Below, piece by piece: positions 33,336 to 41,572 of a DNA stretch of 64,000 bases (its first letter is position 1; each line of letters starts with the position of its first letter). Position numbers and translations under genes: made by a program. Under the pieces are notes generated by a model. It did no database searches and was not told the DNA's origin. It saw only the letters and a program-made list of their open reading frames with translations. Source of the DNA: Enhydrobacter aerosaccus (GTDB lineage: Bacteria > Pseudomonadota > Alphaproteobacteria > Reyranellales > Reyranellaceae); assembly GCF_900167455.1 (NCBI RefSeq), contig NZ_FUWJ01000011.1:1-64000 (forward strand), read 5' to 3'.

Positions 33336-34346
33336 GTGCACAGCCATACGCTCGCCGACTGGCGCCACGATCACGTCTTTCTGGGCGCCGCGCACGATCG
33401 CAACGAACGCCGGACCTGGCTGGTGGTCGGCCTGACCGCCGCCATGATGGTGGCGGAGATCGTGGGCGGCAGCGTGTTCGGCTCGATGGCGCTGCTGGCC
33501 GATGGCTGGCACATGTCGACCCATGCCGGCGCGCTGGCCATTGCCGCGCTGGCCTATCGCTATGCGCGCACCCATGCCCGCGATCCGCGCTTCGCCTTCG
33601 GTACGGGCAAGCTCGGCGATCTGGCCGGCTTCAGCAGTGCGATCGTGCTGGCCATGATCTCGCTGCTGATCGGCTACGAATCGATCGGGCGCCTGATGCA
33701 GCCGGTGTCGATCCATTACGACGAGGCGACGGCGATCGCGGTCGTCGGCCTCGCGGTCAATCTCGCGAGCGCGTGGCTGCTGGGCGGCGATCATCACGAT
33801 CATGGCCATCATCATCATGGCCACGGCCATGCGCATGACGACGACCATGACGATCATCATGATCACCACGATCACCATGATCACCATGATCATGCCTCCA
33901 CTCACCGCCATCACCATCACGACCACAATCTGCGTGCCGCCTACTGGCACGTGCTGGCCGACGCGCTGACCTCGGTGCTGGCGATCGTGGGCTTGCTCGC
34001 CGCTCGCTTCTATGGCTGGAACTGGCTCGATCCCGTTATCGGCATCGTCGGCGCCGCCGTCATCGCGCATTGGTCGTGGGGCCTGATCCGGGATGCCGGT
34101 GCCGTGCTGCTGGATGCGGCGCCGGACCGCGAGTTGGGCGAGGCGATCCGGGAGCGCCTCGAAGTCGGCGACGATCGCATCGCCGACCTCCATGTCTGGC
34201 GCTTGGGGCCGGGCCATCATGGGGCCATCGTTTCCCTGGTGTCGCACGAGCCGGAGGCCGCTCAGCACTACAAGGCCCGCCTCGGAGATCTTGCACAGCT
34301 CAGCCATGTGACCGTGGAGGTCCATCGCTGCGCGGGACCGCACTGA
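33336..34346 (+). CDS. dmeF: Cation diffusion facilitator, DmeF-like, with a long His/Asp loop
   Basis: The 336-residue exporter removes divalent cations (Co2+, Ni2+ or Zn2+ in studied DmeF proteins) in exchange for protons. It has the N-terminal HDHVFLGAAHDRNERRTW typical of DmeF, MALLADGWHM with its Asp and His site residues, and HVLADALTSVLAIVGLL. Between helices, residues about 150-195 are a run of repeated HD, HDH and HDHH units, a probable metal-buffering loop. The start is GTG at 33336. The DmeR regulator usually paired with dmeF is not seen here. Confidence 0.88.
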   Translation: MHSHTLADWRHDHVFLGAAHDRNERRTWLVVGLTAAMMVAEIVGGSVFGSMALLADGWHMSTHAGALAIAALAYRYARTHARDPRFAFGTGKLGDLAGFSSAIVLAMISLLIGYESIGRLMQPVSIHYDEATAIAVVGLAVNLASAWLLGGDHHDHGHHHHGHGHAHDDDHDDHHDHHDHHDHHDHASTHRHHHHDHNLRAAYWHVLADALTSVLAIVGLLAARFYGWNWLDPVIGIVGAAVIAHWSWGLIRDAGAVLLDAAPDRELGEAIRERLEVGDDRIADLHVWRLGPGHHGAIVSLVSHEPEAAQHYKARLGDLAQLSHVTVEVHRCAGPH

Positions 34347-34427
34347 CCGACGGCCGGTGCGGTTTCGAACCTTTCCGTAACCTTGCCCGTTCCCTCGCGT
34401 TCAATCCCGGAACAAAAGGAGCGAGCG

Positions 34428-34661
34428 ATGGCGACCAGCAAGGGTAAGTCGAAGAACGGCATCGAAGGCGAGGGCAGCTACACCGGCACCAAGGCCTACG
34501 ACGAGGCCACGGCCCGCTTCATCAAGGACGGCAAGGTCGACAAGGCGGCGCAGGAGGCCAAGCGCGCCATGGAGTCCGGTGAGGCGGACGAACTGAAAGC
34601 CGCCGAGGACAAGGGCAAGGCCGGCGACCCGCGCGGCCAGGGCAAGCCGACCTCGAACTGA
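34428..34661 (+). CDS. Small highly charged hypothetical protein
   Basis: The 77-residue protein is rich in Lys, Glu, Asp and Ala, with no hydrophobic core: EGEGSYTGTKAYDEATARFIKDGKVDKAAQEAKRAM. It probably forms helices or is disordered. AAAAGGAG lies before the ATG, supporting real translation. Similar short proteins are common in alphaproteobacteria without known role. It lies five bases before the convergent LacI-type gene end. Confidence 0.7.
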   Translation: MATSKGKSKNGIEGEGSYTGTKAYDEATARFIKDGKVDKAAQEAKRAMESGEADELKAAEDKGKAGDPRGQGKPTSN

Positions 34662-34665
34662 CGGG

Positions 34666-35652
34666 TCAGGTGCTGTCGCGGACCAGCACAGAAAATCCCA
34701 GATCCACCACCCGTGGTCCGGCCGCTTCACCCCGCAATCGGCCGACCACGATTTCGCCCGCCCGCCGGCCGATCTCGTAAGCAGGAATGCGGACGGTGGT
34801 GAGGGCAGGACTCAACTCCCGTGCGATCTCCAAGTCGCCGAGCCCGGCCACCGCCAACCGCTTGGGAACGGCGATGCCGCGCGATTGGCATTCGAGCAAC
34901 CCGCCCACCGCAAGAACGTCGGTGGCGAAGAATACGCCCTCCGTCTTGGGGGCGGTCGACAGGATATGGGCCAGGGCACGACGGCCATCGGCAATCGTCG
35001 CGCTGTCCACCGATTCGATGAGAGGGGCAGGGGCGCCTGCTTCCTTGAGAGCGGTGGCAAATCCTTGGGCGCGTGCCGCCGCGCGATGGTCGCGGCCTCC
35101 GACAAAAGCAAGGCGGCGGTGGCCGCGTGACAGGAGATGGCGGGCCATCGCCGCCCCAGCCGCCTTGTTCGAGAAACCGACGACGATGTCGACCGGCTTT
35201 GCCGTAAGATCCCATGTCTCGATCACGGGGATGGCGAGCTGCAGCAACATGCTGCGCAAGGCGGCGTCGCGCACGACACCGACAACCACCAGGGCTTCGG
35301 GCTGCCGTCCGACGAGGGCCCGGACCAGTGTCTTTTCGCCTTCCTCGGAATAGCGGAAGTCGCCCAGCAGGAGCTGCAACCCCGCCGTGGCGATAGCGTC
35401 GGTAAGGCCCTGAACCGTTGCGGCAAAGATCGAGTTGTCGATGGTGGGCACCAGCAGACCGACGATGCCGCTGCGACGGGAGGCGAGGCTGCTGGCCGAC
35501 AGGTTGGGGATGTAGCCGAGGGCGGCGATCGCCGCCATGACCCGCGCGCGTGTCGCCGGCGCGACCTTGGACGGATCACGCAGTGCCCGCGACACCGTGA
35601 TCGCCGAGGTACCGGCGCGGGCGGCCACTTCCTCGATCCGGGGTCTGCTCAT
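34666..35652 (-). CDS. LacI-family transcriptional regulator
   Basis: The 328-residue protein opens with a LacI DNA-binding domain (IEEVAARAGTSAITVSRALRDPSKVAPATRARV, residues 5-37) and the hinge IAALGYIPNLSASSLASRR, then a periplasmic-binding-like sensor. GntR/KdgR-type features such as VPTIDNSIFAATVQGLTDA are visible. The ATG at 35652 was chosen because the upstream in-frame ATG at 35793 lies in the divergent promoter. It probably represses the dioxygenase-transporter pair read in the opposite direction. Confidence 0.9.
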   Translation of the reverse strand: MSRPRIEEVAARAGTSAITVSRALRDPSKVAPATRARVMAAIAALGYIPNLSASSLASRRSGIVGLLVPTIDNSIFAATVQGLTDAIATAGLQLLLGDFRYSEEGEKTLVRALVGRQPEALVVVGVVRDAALRSMLLQLAIPVIETWDLTAKPVDIVVGFSNKAAGAAMARHLLSRGHRRLAFVGGRDHRAAARAQGFATALKEAGAPAPLIESVDSATIADGRRALAHILSTAPKTEGVFFATDVLAVGGLLECQSRGIAVPKRLAVAGLGDLEIARELSPALTTVRIPAYEIGRRAGEIVVGRLRGEAAGPRVVDLGFSVLVRDST

Positions 35653-35714
35653 GCGGTCGGCGCGTCGTCCATGGGAGTGCTGATACACATCCGACAATGG
35701 TCGATCAAACGACG

Positions 35715-35751
35715 TTGACTTTCCGGGAATGACAGCGCTACCATTTATATT
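35715..35751 (+). promoter_or_regulatory. Promoter with LacI-type operator for the PhyH-transporter pair
   Basis: TGACAGCGCTACCA (35730-35743) fits the LacI-family operator pattern TGnnAnCGnTnnCA. It lies inside a possible promoter, TTGACT (35715-35720) with an 18-base spacer to TACCAT (35739-35744). A second AT-rich box, TATATT, follows at 35746. Binding here would block RNA polymerase. The intergenic region is divergent, so the regulator gene itself may also be controlled. Confidence 0.5.
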
Positions 35752-35780
35752 AAGAATAAGCTGCACGGAGGAATGGATCG

Positions 35781-36656
35781 ATGCTTTCCGCACGAGAGAT
35801 CGAGCAATACCGTGAGACCGGCTGGCTGGTGGTCGAGAATGTCCTCGATCGGGAAGCGCTATCGCAGGCCCGGCAGGTCATTGCCGAATTCGTCGCCGGC
35901 GCCGCCAACGTCACCCGGCACGACCACATCTACGACCTGGAACCCAGCCATCGGCCCGAGGCACCGCGCGTCCGGCGTATCAAGACTCCGCACACCAACC
36001 ACCCGCTGTTCTGGAAGATCGCCCGGCTTCCCAATCTCGTCGGCATGCTGGAGCAGCTTCTCGGGCCGTCGGGGGTCCGACTGCACGGCTCCAAGATAAA
36101 CCTGAAGGCGCCTGAGTTCGGCTCGCCGGTGGAATGGCATCAGGATTGGGCGTTCTATCCGCACACCAACGACGACATCCTGGCCGTCGGCGTCATGCTC
36201 GACGACATGTTGCCCGAGAATGGTCCCTTGATGGTGATGTCCGGCAGCCACAAGGGACCGACCTACGATCATCATCTCGATGGCTTCTTCTCCGGCGCGA
36301 TCGATCCGGCGAAGATCGACCTCGATCTGTCGAAGGCGGAAGCGCTGGTCGCGCCGGCCGGCTCGGTCAGCTTTCATCACGTCCGCCTCGTGCACGGTTC
36401 GGCCCAGAACACCTCGCAGAGGTCGCGCCAGCTCCTGCTCTATGAATATGCCGCCGCGGATGCGTGGCCGCTGATGGGCGTCAGCGATTTCGCCAACTTC
36501 AACGAGCGGCTCGTTTCGGGGGCGCCGAGCATCGTTCCGCGGCTGGCCGACGTGCCGGTGCGCATGCCTTTGCCGCCGTCGCCGCATCAGGGCTCGATCT
36601 ACGAAAACCAGACAGCGGCCAGGAACCGCTACTTCAAGATTCGCGAAGTCGCCTGA
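35781..36656 (+). CDS. Phytanoyl-CoA dioxygenase family oxygenase
   Basis: A 291-residue Fe(II)/2-oxoglutarate-type enzyme. The metal-binding HxD is present as VEWHQDWAFYPHTNDD near residues 119-121, with the distal His and the Arg in SFHHVRLVHGSAQNTSQRSRQLLLYEY. The substrate is unknown. Placement downstream of a LacI-type operator and before an MHS permease suggests that it hydroxylates an imported small molecule as the first catabolic step. This is inference. Confidence 0.88.
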   Translation: MLSAREIEQYRETGWLVVENVLDREALSQARQVIAEFVAGAANVTRHDHIYDLEPSHRPEAPRVRRIKTPHTNHPLFWKIARLPNLVGMLEQLLGPSGVRLHGSKINLKAPEFGSPVEWHQDWAFYPHTNDDILAVGVMLDDMLPENGPLMVMSGSHKGPTYDHHLDGFFSGAIDPAKIDLDLSKAEALVAPAGSVSFHHVRLVHGSAQNTSQRSRQLLLYEYAAADAWPLMGVSDFANFNERLVSGAPSIVPRLADVPVRMPLPPSPHQGSIYENQTAARNRYFKIREVA

Positions 36657-36724
36657 GTCTGCGCCGGCAACGTCCGGACGCTGCAAGAAAACAAACGAGA
36701 AAGAAAAATGGGAAAGGGAGAGAA

Positions 36725-38074
36725 ATGTCTCAAAGCGGTGCCGCCGCGGGCGGTGAACTGGCGGCCAATAGGCTGCGCCATGTGATGTTGGCCGCGGCCG
36801 TCGGCTCGGCCCTGGAGTGGTACGATTTCTTCATCTACGGAACAGCCTCGGCACTGGTGTTCGGGGAGCTGTTCTTTCCCAAGTACGATACCGACATCGG
36901 CACGCTGGCTGCCTATGCGACCTTCGCCGTCGGCTTCATCGCGCGGCCTTTCGGCGGTCTGTTCTTCGGCCATTTCGGCGACCGCTTGGGTCGCAAGCCG
37001 ATGCTGGTCGCGACCATCCTGCTGGTCGGCGGCGGCACCTTCCTGATCGGCTGCCTGCCCACTTATGCCGTCATCGGCATATGGGCGCCGATCCTCTTGC
37101 TGCTGCTGCGCCTGCTGCAGGGCTTCGGCGCCGGCGCCGAATACGGCGGCGCCGTCATCCTGGCGGTGGAGTTCGCGCCGCCGGGAAAGCGCGGCCTGTA
37201 CGGCTCGTTTGCCCCGATGGGTGTCACTGTCGGTAACCTGCTGGCGGCGGGTGTCTTCTACCTCGTCACCCTGATGTCGAAGGACGATCTGCTGACCTGG
37301 GGCTGGCGCATTCCCTTCCTGGTCTCGCTGCTGCTGCTGGGGCTTGGCGTCTACATACGGGCCAAGGTCTCCGAAACGCCGGTCTTTACCGAAGTCGGGG
37401 CGAAGCGGCCGCCGTTGAAGATGCCGGCGATCGAAGCGGTGCGGCGCCATCCGCGCAACTTCCTGGTGGTGATCGGCGCACGCCTCGCCGAGAACGGGCT
37501 GGGCTATCTCTTCCCGGTGTTCGGTCTCGGCTACGTCATCAACACACTGCATCAGCCGCGCGAGGTGGCGATCACCGGAGTCATGCTCGGCAATGTCGCC
37601 GAGATCTTCGGCATCCTGTTCTTCTCGTGGCTCTCCGACAAGATCGGTCGGCGTCCGGTCTATATGGGCGGCGCGTTGTTCTCGGCCGCATTCGCCTTCC
37701 CGTTCTTCATGCTGACGAACACGCTCGATCCGACATTGATCAGCCTGGCCTTCATCCTGATCATGGGCATCGGCGGCGGTGCCATGTTCGGTCCGCAGGC
37801 GGCCTACTTTGCCGAGCTGTTCGGGCCGCGCCTGCGTTTCAGCGGCTTTGCCTTCGCGCGCGAACTGGGCTCGATCCTGGCAGGCGGGCCGTCTCCGTTC
37901 ATCGCGGCATTGCTGGTCGGCTACATGGCCGGCGCCCCCTGGGGCGTCGCCTGCTACGTCATCTTCCTGTCGCTCGTGACCGCCTTCGCGGTGTGGTGTG
38001 GCCCGGAGACCAAGGCGAGCAACCTGAGCGCCGATTCGATCGAGGATGCCGCGCCGGCGGCACGTGCGATGTAA
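36725..38074 (+). CDS. MFS permease of the metabolite:H+ symporter (MHS) family
   Basis: The 449-residue transporter has the family signature SALEWYDFFIYGTASALVFGELFFP, GFIARPFGGLFFGHFGDRLGRKPML and LLRLLQGFGAGAEYGGA. MHS members import organic acids, proline, betaine or shikimate. It follows the PhyH oxygenase by 68 bases and is likely in the same operon, importing the oxygenase substrate. GGGAGAGAA lies ahead of the ATG at 36725. Confidence 0.9.
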   Translation: MSQSGAAAGGELAANRLRHVMLAAAVGSALEWYDFFIYGTASALVFGELFFPKYDTDIGTLAAYATFAVGFIARPFGGLFFGHFGDRLGRKPMLVATILLVGGGTFLIGCLPTYAVIGIWAPILLLLLRLLQGFGAGAEYGGAVILAVEFAPPGKRGLYGSFAPMGVTVGNLLAAGVFYLVTLMSKDDLLTWGWRIPFLVSLLLLGLGVYIRAKVSETPVFTEVGAKRPPLKMPAIEAVRRHPRNFLVVIGARLAENGLGYLFPVFGLGYVINTLHQPREVAITGVMLGNVAEIFGILFFSWLSDKIGRRPVYMGGALFSAAFAFPFFMLTNTLDPTLISLAFILIMGIGGGAMFGPQAAYFAELFGPRLRFSGFAFARELGSILAGGPSPFIAALLVGYMAGAPWGVACYVIFLSLVTAFAVWCGPETKASNLSADSIEDAAPAARAM

Positions 38075-38512
38075 CTAACAGCTGCTGGCGGCGGGCGCGG
38101 ACATCAACATGGCGCGTGTCAGTTGGCACGCGACCTCGGGACACATCCGTATGCCGACGATCTCGCCGGCATCGCCGACCAGGGCGCCCTCGATATATCC
38201 GGCATCCTTGTTCATCTGGAACGCGGCGGAGGCGACATTCAGCGTATCGAGCGGCAATCCGCCTACGCCGATGTCGTCGTCCTCTTCTTGGGCTTCTTCG
38301 GACGCCAAGTCGGTCGGGCTGTCGCCCTGACGGCGTCGCGCCATTTCCTCCGCGACGCGATTGAGGCTGGCGATAAAGGTCTGGAACTCGGCGTAATTGG
38401 CCACACAGTTGATACTGCGCTGCGCTTCGTCGACGAATACCATCACGCAGCTCTGGCCATCGGCACTCACACCCAAGTGAAACTTGTCGAGCGTGCCAGT
38501 TACATTGTCCAT
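38075..38512 (-). CDS. Hypothetical protein, no recognised domain
   Basis: The 145-residue protein has LDKFHLGVSADGQSCVMVFVDEAQRSINCVANYAEFQTFIASLNRVAEEMARR and an acidic linker (SEEAQEEDDD). It contains Cys residues near the C-terminus, including a final AASSC. I do not recognise the family. The ATG at 38512 has GGAGG ahead of it; an earlier in-frame ATG at 38524 contains that site. Its stop codon abuts the convergent permease stop with no gap. Confidence 0.65.
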   Translation of the reverse strand: MDNVTGTLDKFHLGVSADGQSCVMVFVDEAQRSINCVANYAEFQTFIASLNRVAEEMARRRQGDSPTDLASEEAQEEDDDIGVGGLPLDTLNVASAAFQMNKDAGYIEGALVGDAGEIVGIRMCPEVACQLTRAMLMSAPAASSC

Positions 38513-38567
38513 GGCGGCCTCCATCGTCAGGTTAGAACGAGGCCGCGCAAGGCTTGTTCCGCTCCCG

Positions 38568-38861
38568 TCAGGTGGCTGCCTGGTCGATGAACTTGGCCAG
38601 GGCGATGTCCTTTTCGGTCACACCGCCGGCATCGTGCGTCGACAACAGGATCTCGACACGATTGTACACATTCGACCATTCGGGATGATGGTCGGCCTTC
38701 TCGGCCGCCAGGGCGACGCGCGTCATGAAGCCCCAGGCCTGGTTGAAATCGGCAAACTTGAAGCTCTTGTGGATCGCGTCACGGCCGCTGGCTTCGGCCC
38801 AGCCCGCGAGATCGGCCAGGGCATCGGCTCGTGCTTTTCCGCTCAATTTGGTCGTCGTCAT
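38568..38861 (-). CDS. phhB: 4a-hydroxytetrahydrobiopterin dehydratase (pterin-4a-carbinolamine dehydratase)
   Basis: The 97-residue protein has the catalytic signature DHHPEWSNVYNRVEILLSTHDAGGVTEKD, which supplies the two His residues and the later His of the family. It regenerates the pterin used by aromatic amino acid hydroxylases; no phhA is nearby. The ATG at 38861 has AAGGAGGG close upstream. Full family length. Confidence 0.92.
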   Translation of the reverse strand: MTTTKLSGKARADALADLAGWAEASGRDAIHKSFKFADFNQAWGFMTRVALAAEKADHHPEWSNVYNRVEILLSTHDAGGVTEKDIALAKFIDQAAT

Positions 38862-38950
38862 TCGCCCTCCTTCCGGGACCCTCGAATGGTCCGAAGCTTG
38901 CCTCACTGCCTCTGCAGAGCCTAGGCTCATCAGATCAACAGGAGGCTTTC

Positions 38951-40480
38951 GTGAAACTTACCCGCCGTTCCGCGCTGCTTGCCGCAACTTCCCTCGCGGT
39001 CGCCCCGTCTGCAGCCCGGGCCGACAAGGCCGCCGACACATTGCGCATCCTGTTCCTCGATGCCGTGCCGAACATCGACATGTATTTCAACAACCAGCGC
39101 ACGGGATTGATCCTGGCCCATCACGCCTGGGACATGCTGGTGCATCGCGATCCGGGGACCTTCGAGATCAAGCCATCCCTCGCCACCGAGTGGAAGTTTA
39201 CGGACGACACCACACTCGATCTCACCATCCGCCAGGGCGTGAAATTCCACGACGGCAGCCCTCTCACCGCCGAGGACGTCGTCTATACCATCAATATTGC
39301 CGCCGATCCGATGAGCAAGGTCGCCACGCCCAGCAACTATGCCTGGATCGACAAGGCCGAGAAGACCGGCGATTTCTCGGTGCGTATCAAGATGAAAAGG
39401 CCGACGCCGGCGGCGCTCGAATATCTCGCGATGGTGACGCCCATCAATCCCAAGGCCTATCGCGAGAAGGTCGGACCCGAAGGCTTCGCGGCCAAGCCGA
39501 TCGGTGCCGGGCCGTACAAGATCGTCAAGAACGACCAGGGCAAGGAAGTCATCTACGAACGTTTCGAGGAGTACTGGGCGGGCTCGCCCAAGGGCAAGCC
39601 GGCAATCAAGAACCTGCATGTGCGCTTTGTGCCCGACCTTGCCACCGAGGTGACGGAGCTGATCGGCCGGCGCGCCGACTGGATCTGGAACGTCAATCCC
39701 GATCAGATGGACAACATCAACAAGATCCCGTTCCTGCAGTCGGTGCGGCAGGAATCGATGCGCGTCGGCTATCTGTCGATCGATGCCGCCGGCCGCTCGG
39801 GTGCTGGCAATCCGTTGACCAACGTCAAGGTGCGCCAGGCCATCTGGCACGCCGTCAACCGCAAGGAAATCGCCGACAAGCTGGTCGGCGGCGGCAGCCG
39901 CGTGCCGCCCGCCCCCTGCTTCCCGAGCCAGTTCGGGTGCGATGCCGATGCGGCCGTGAAGTACGACTACGATCCGGCCAAGGCCAAGGCGCTGCTGGCG
40001 GAAGCGGGCTTCCCCAACGGCTTCGAGACCGAGATGCTGAGCTACGTGCAGCCGACCTCGTGGGGCGCCGCGATCCAGAACTATCTCGCCGCTGTCGGCA
40101 TCAAGGCCAAGATCAACCAGCTCCAGGTTGCGCCCGCGATCCAGAAGGCCTGGAAGGGCGAAGCGCCACTCTATTTCGCCAGCTGGGGCAGCTATTCGAT
40201 CAACGACGTCTCGGCCATCCTGCCGGTGATGTTCGGCAAGGATTCGCTGGACAACTATTCGCGTGATCCGGAACTCGAGAAGCTGATCGCCGAAGGAGGC
40301 TCGACCTCCGACAAGGCGGTGCGCTCTAAGGACTACTCCGCGGCGATCAAGATCGCGACGGAGAAGGCCTACTGGATGCCGGTGGCCACCTACGTGAATA
40401 CCTACGCCTTCGCCAAGGACCTCGACTTCAAGACCTATCCCGACGAGCTGCCGCGCTTCTACCTGGCGAAGTGGAAGTGA
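38951..40480 (+). CDS. ABC transporter substrate-binding protein, family 5 (dipeptide/oligopeptide type)
   Basis: The 509-residue protein begins with a Tat-like signal (KLTRRSALLAATSLAVAPSAARA) and has GVKFHDGSPLTAEDVVYTINIAADP, typical of family 5. The start is GTG at 38951 behind AGGAGG. A possible promoter lies upstream: TTGCCT (38898) and TAGGCT (38922) with an 18-base spacer. It converges on the dppBCDF-like operon and is its probable binding protein, though separately transcribed. Confidence 0.9.
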   Translation: MKLTRRSALLAATSLAVAPSAARADKAADTLRILFLDAVPNIDMYFNNQRTGLILAHHAWDMLVHRDPGTFEIKPSLATEWKFTDDTTLDLTIRQGVKFHDGSPLTAEDVVYTINIAADPMSKVATPSNYAWIDKAEKTGDFSVRIKMKRPTPAALEYLAMVTPINPKAYREKVGPEGFAAKPIGAGPYKIVKNDQGKEVIYERFEEYWAGSPKGKPAIKNLHVRFVPDLATEVTELIGRRADWIWNVNPDQMDNINKIPFLQSVRQESMRVGYLSIDAAGRSGAGNPLTNVKVRQAIWHAVNRKEIADKLVGGGSRVPPAPCFPSQFGCDADAAVKYDYDPAKAKALLAEAGFPNGFETEMLSYVQPTSWGAAIQNYLAAVGIKAKINQLQVAPAIQKAWKGEAPLYFASWGSYSINDVSAILPVMFGKDSLDNYSRDPELEKLIAEGGSTSDKAVRSKDYSAAIKIATEKAYWMPVATYVNTYAFAKDLDFKTYPDELPRFYLAKWK

Positions 40481-40625
40481 CGCGTCGCGATCCGCCGCCG
40501 GCGCGTCACTGACGCGTCGGCCTGGGAGCGGGACGGGACAGGCCGGGACAGGCGAGACAGCGGGACAGAGGCCGGGAAAGCCTTGTGCCATCGGCATTCG
40601 ACCTGTCCCCGCCATCCGGGACAGG
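40478..40625. repeat. Repeat- and hairpin-rich gap between convergent genes
   Basis: Several motifs are packed here. CGCGTCA-C-TGACGCG (40502-40516) is a perfect inverted repeat, and TGACGCG also occurs at 40478. GGGACAGG repeats at 40535 and 40545, and GGGACAG at 40562. CCTGTCCC (40602-40609) and GGGACAGG (40618-40625) form an eight-pair hairpin of the same motif. No T-run follows. It sits between the binding protein and dppF, which end toward each other, so a bidirectional transcript 3' end is likely. Confidence 0.6.
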
Positions 40626-40639
40626 ACCAAGGGAGCGGG

Positions 40640-41572
40640 TCAGGCCAGCCAGCACTCGGCGCCGCCATTCGCCCGTTTCCTAAGCGGCGGACTTTCGCTG
40701 GCGCAGCGCGCTTCGGCCACCGGGCAGCGCGGATGGAAGCGGCAGCCGGGCGGCATGTTGGCGGGATCGGGCAGGGCATCGCCCAGGCCGACATCGGGCA
40801 CGCCGAGTCCGGGTTCGGGCGTGAGGACGGAAGCCAGCAGCGCCTTGGTGTAGGGATGCTCCGGCCGGGCGAACAGGGCGTCGGTGCTGCCGCGTTCGAC
40901 GATGCGGCCGAGATACATCACCGCCACCTCGCTGGCGACGTGTTCGACCACCGCGAGATTGTGACTGATGAAGAGATAGGTAAGACCAAGATCGCGGCGC
41001 AGCTCGGCCAGCAGATTGAGGATCTGCGCCTGCACCGAGACGTCGAGCGCCGAAGTCGGTTCGTCGCACACGACGATGCGGGGCCGCAGCACCAGGGCGC
41101 GGGCGATTGCGACGCGCTGGCGCTGGCCGCCGGACAGCTCCGCCGGCAGGCGGCGTCCCATCTCGGCGCTCAAGCCGACGCGCGCCAGCAGCTCGTCGAC
41201 ACGACGGCCGATCTCGGCGCGCCCGAACGTGCCCTGCGCCACCAGCGGCATGGCGACGATGTCCTTCACGCGCGCCAGCGGATTGAGCGACGAAAAGGGA
41301 TCCTGGAACACGGGCTGGATCAGGCGGGCACGCGCCTTGCGGTCCATGCCCGAGACCGCCTGGCCTTCGACCTTGACCTCGCCCGAATCGGGGGCGAGCA
41401 GGCCGAGGATCAGGCGCGCCATGGTGCTCTTGCCGCAGCCGGATTCGCCCACCACGCCAAGCACCCCACCGGCGGGAATGGCGAAGGAGACGTCGTCGAC
41501 GGCGACCACCCGACCACCGCCCGTGGCGAAGGTCTTGTGCACCTGCAGGACTTCGATCGCCGGCGCGCTCAT
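40640..41572 (-). CDS. Oligopeptide ABC transporter ATP-binding protein (DppF/OppF type)
   Basis: The 310-residue ATPase has Walker A GESGCGKST, the signature LSGGQRQR, Walker B RIVVCDEPTSALD and the C-terminal oligopeptide-binding-cassette Cys cluster (CRFHPRCPVAEARC), which is typical of DppF/OppF. Its ATG overlaps the stop of the upstream ATPase gene. It is the last gene of a four-gene operon of two permeases and two ATPases. Confidence 0.93.
   Translation of the reverse strand: MSAPAIEVLQVHKTFATGGGRVVAVDDVSFAIPAGGVLGVVGESGCGKSTMARLILGLLAPDSGEVKVEGQAVSGMDRKARARLIQPVFQDPFSSLNPLARVKDIVAMPLVAQGTFGRAEIGRRVDELLARVGLSAEMGRRLPAELSGGQRQRVAIARALVLRPRIVVCDEPTSALDVSVQAQILNLLAELRRDLGLTYLFISHNLAVVEHVASEVAVMYLGRIVERGSTDALFARPEHPYTKALLASVLTPEPGLGVPDVGLGDALPDPANMPPGCRFHPRCPVAEARCASESPPLRKRANGGAECWLA

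Noticed and set aside
33840..33895. Short tandem repeat as a non-coding repeat array
   Set aside because: It lies in frame within the cation exporter and encodes its His-Asp loop, so it is coding sequence.
40535..40568. GGGACAG repeats as a CRISPR array
   Set aside because: The units are 7-8 bases at 10-17-base spacing with no unique spacers of 28-40 bases and no cas genes.
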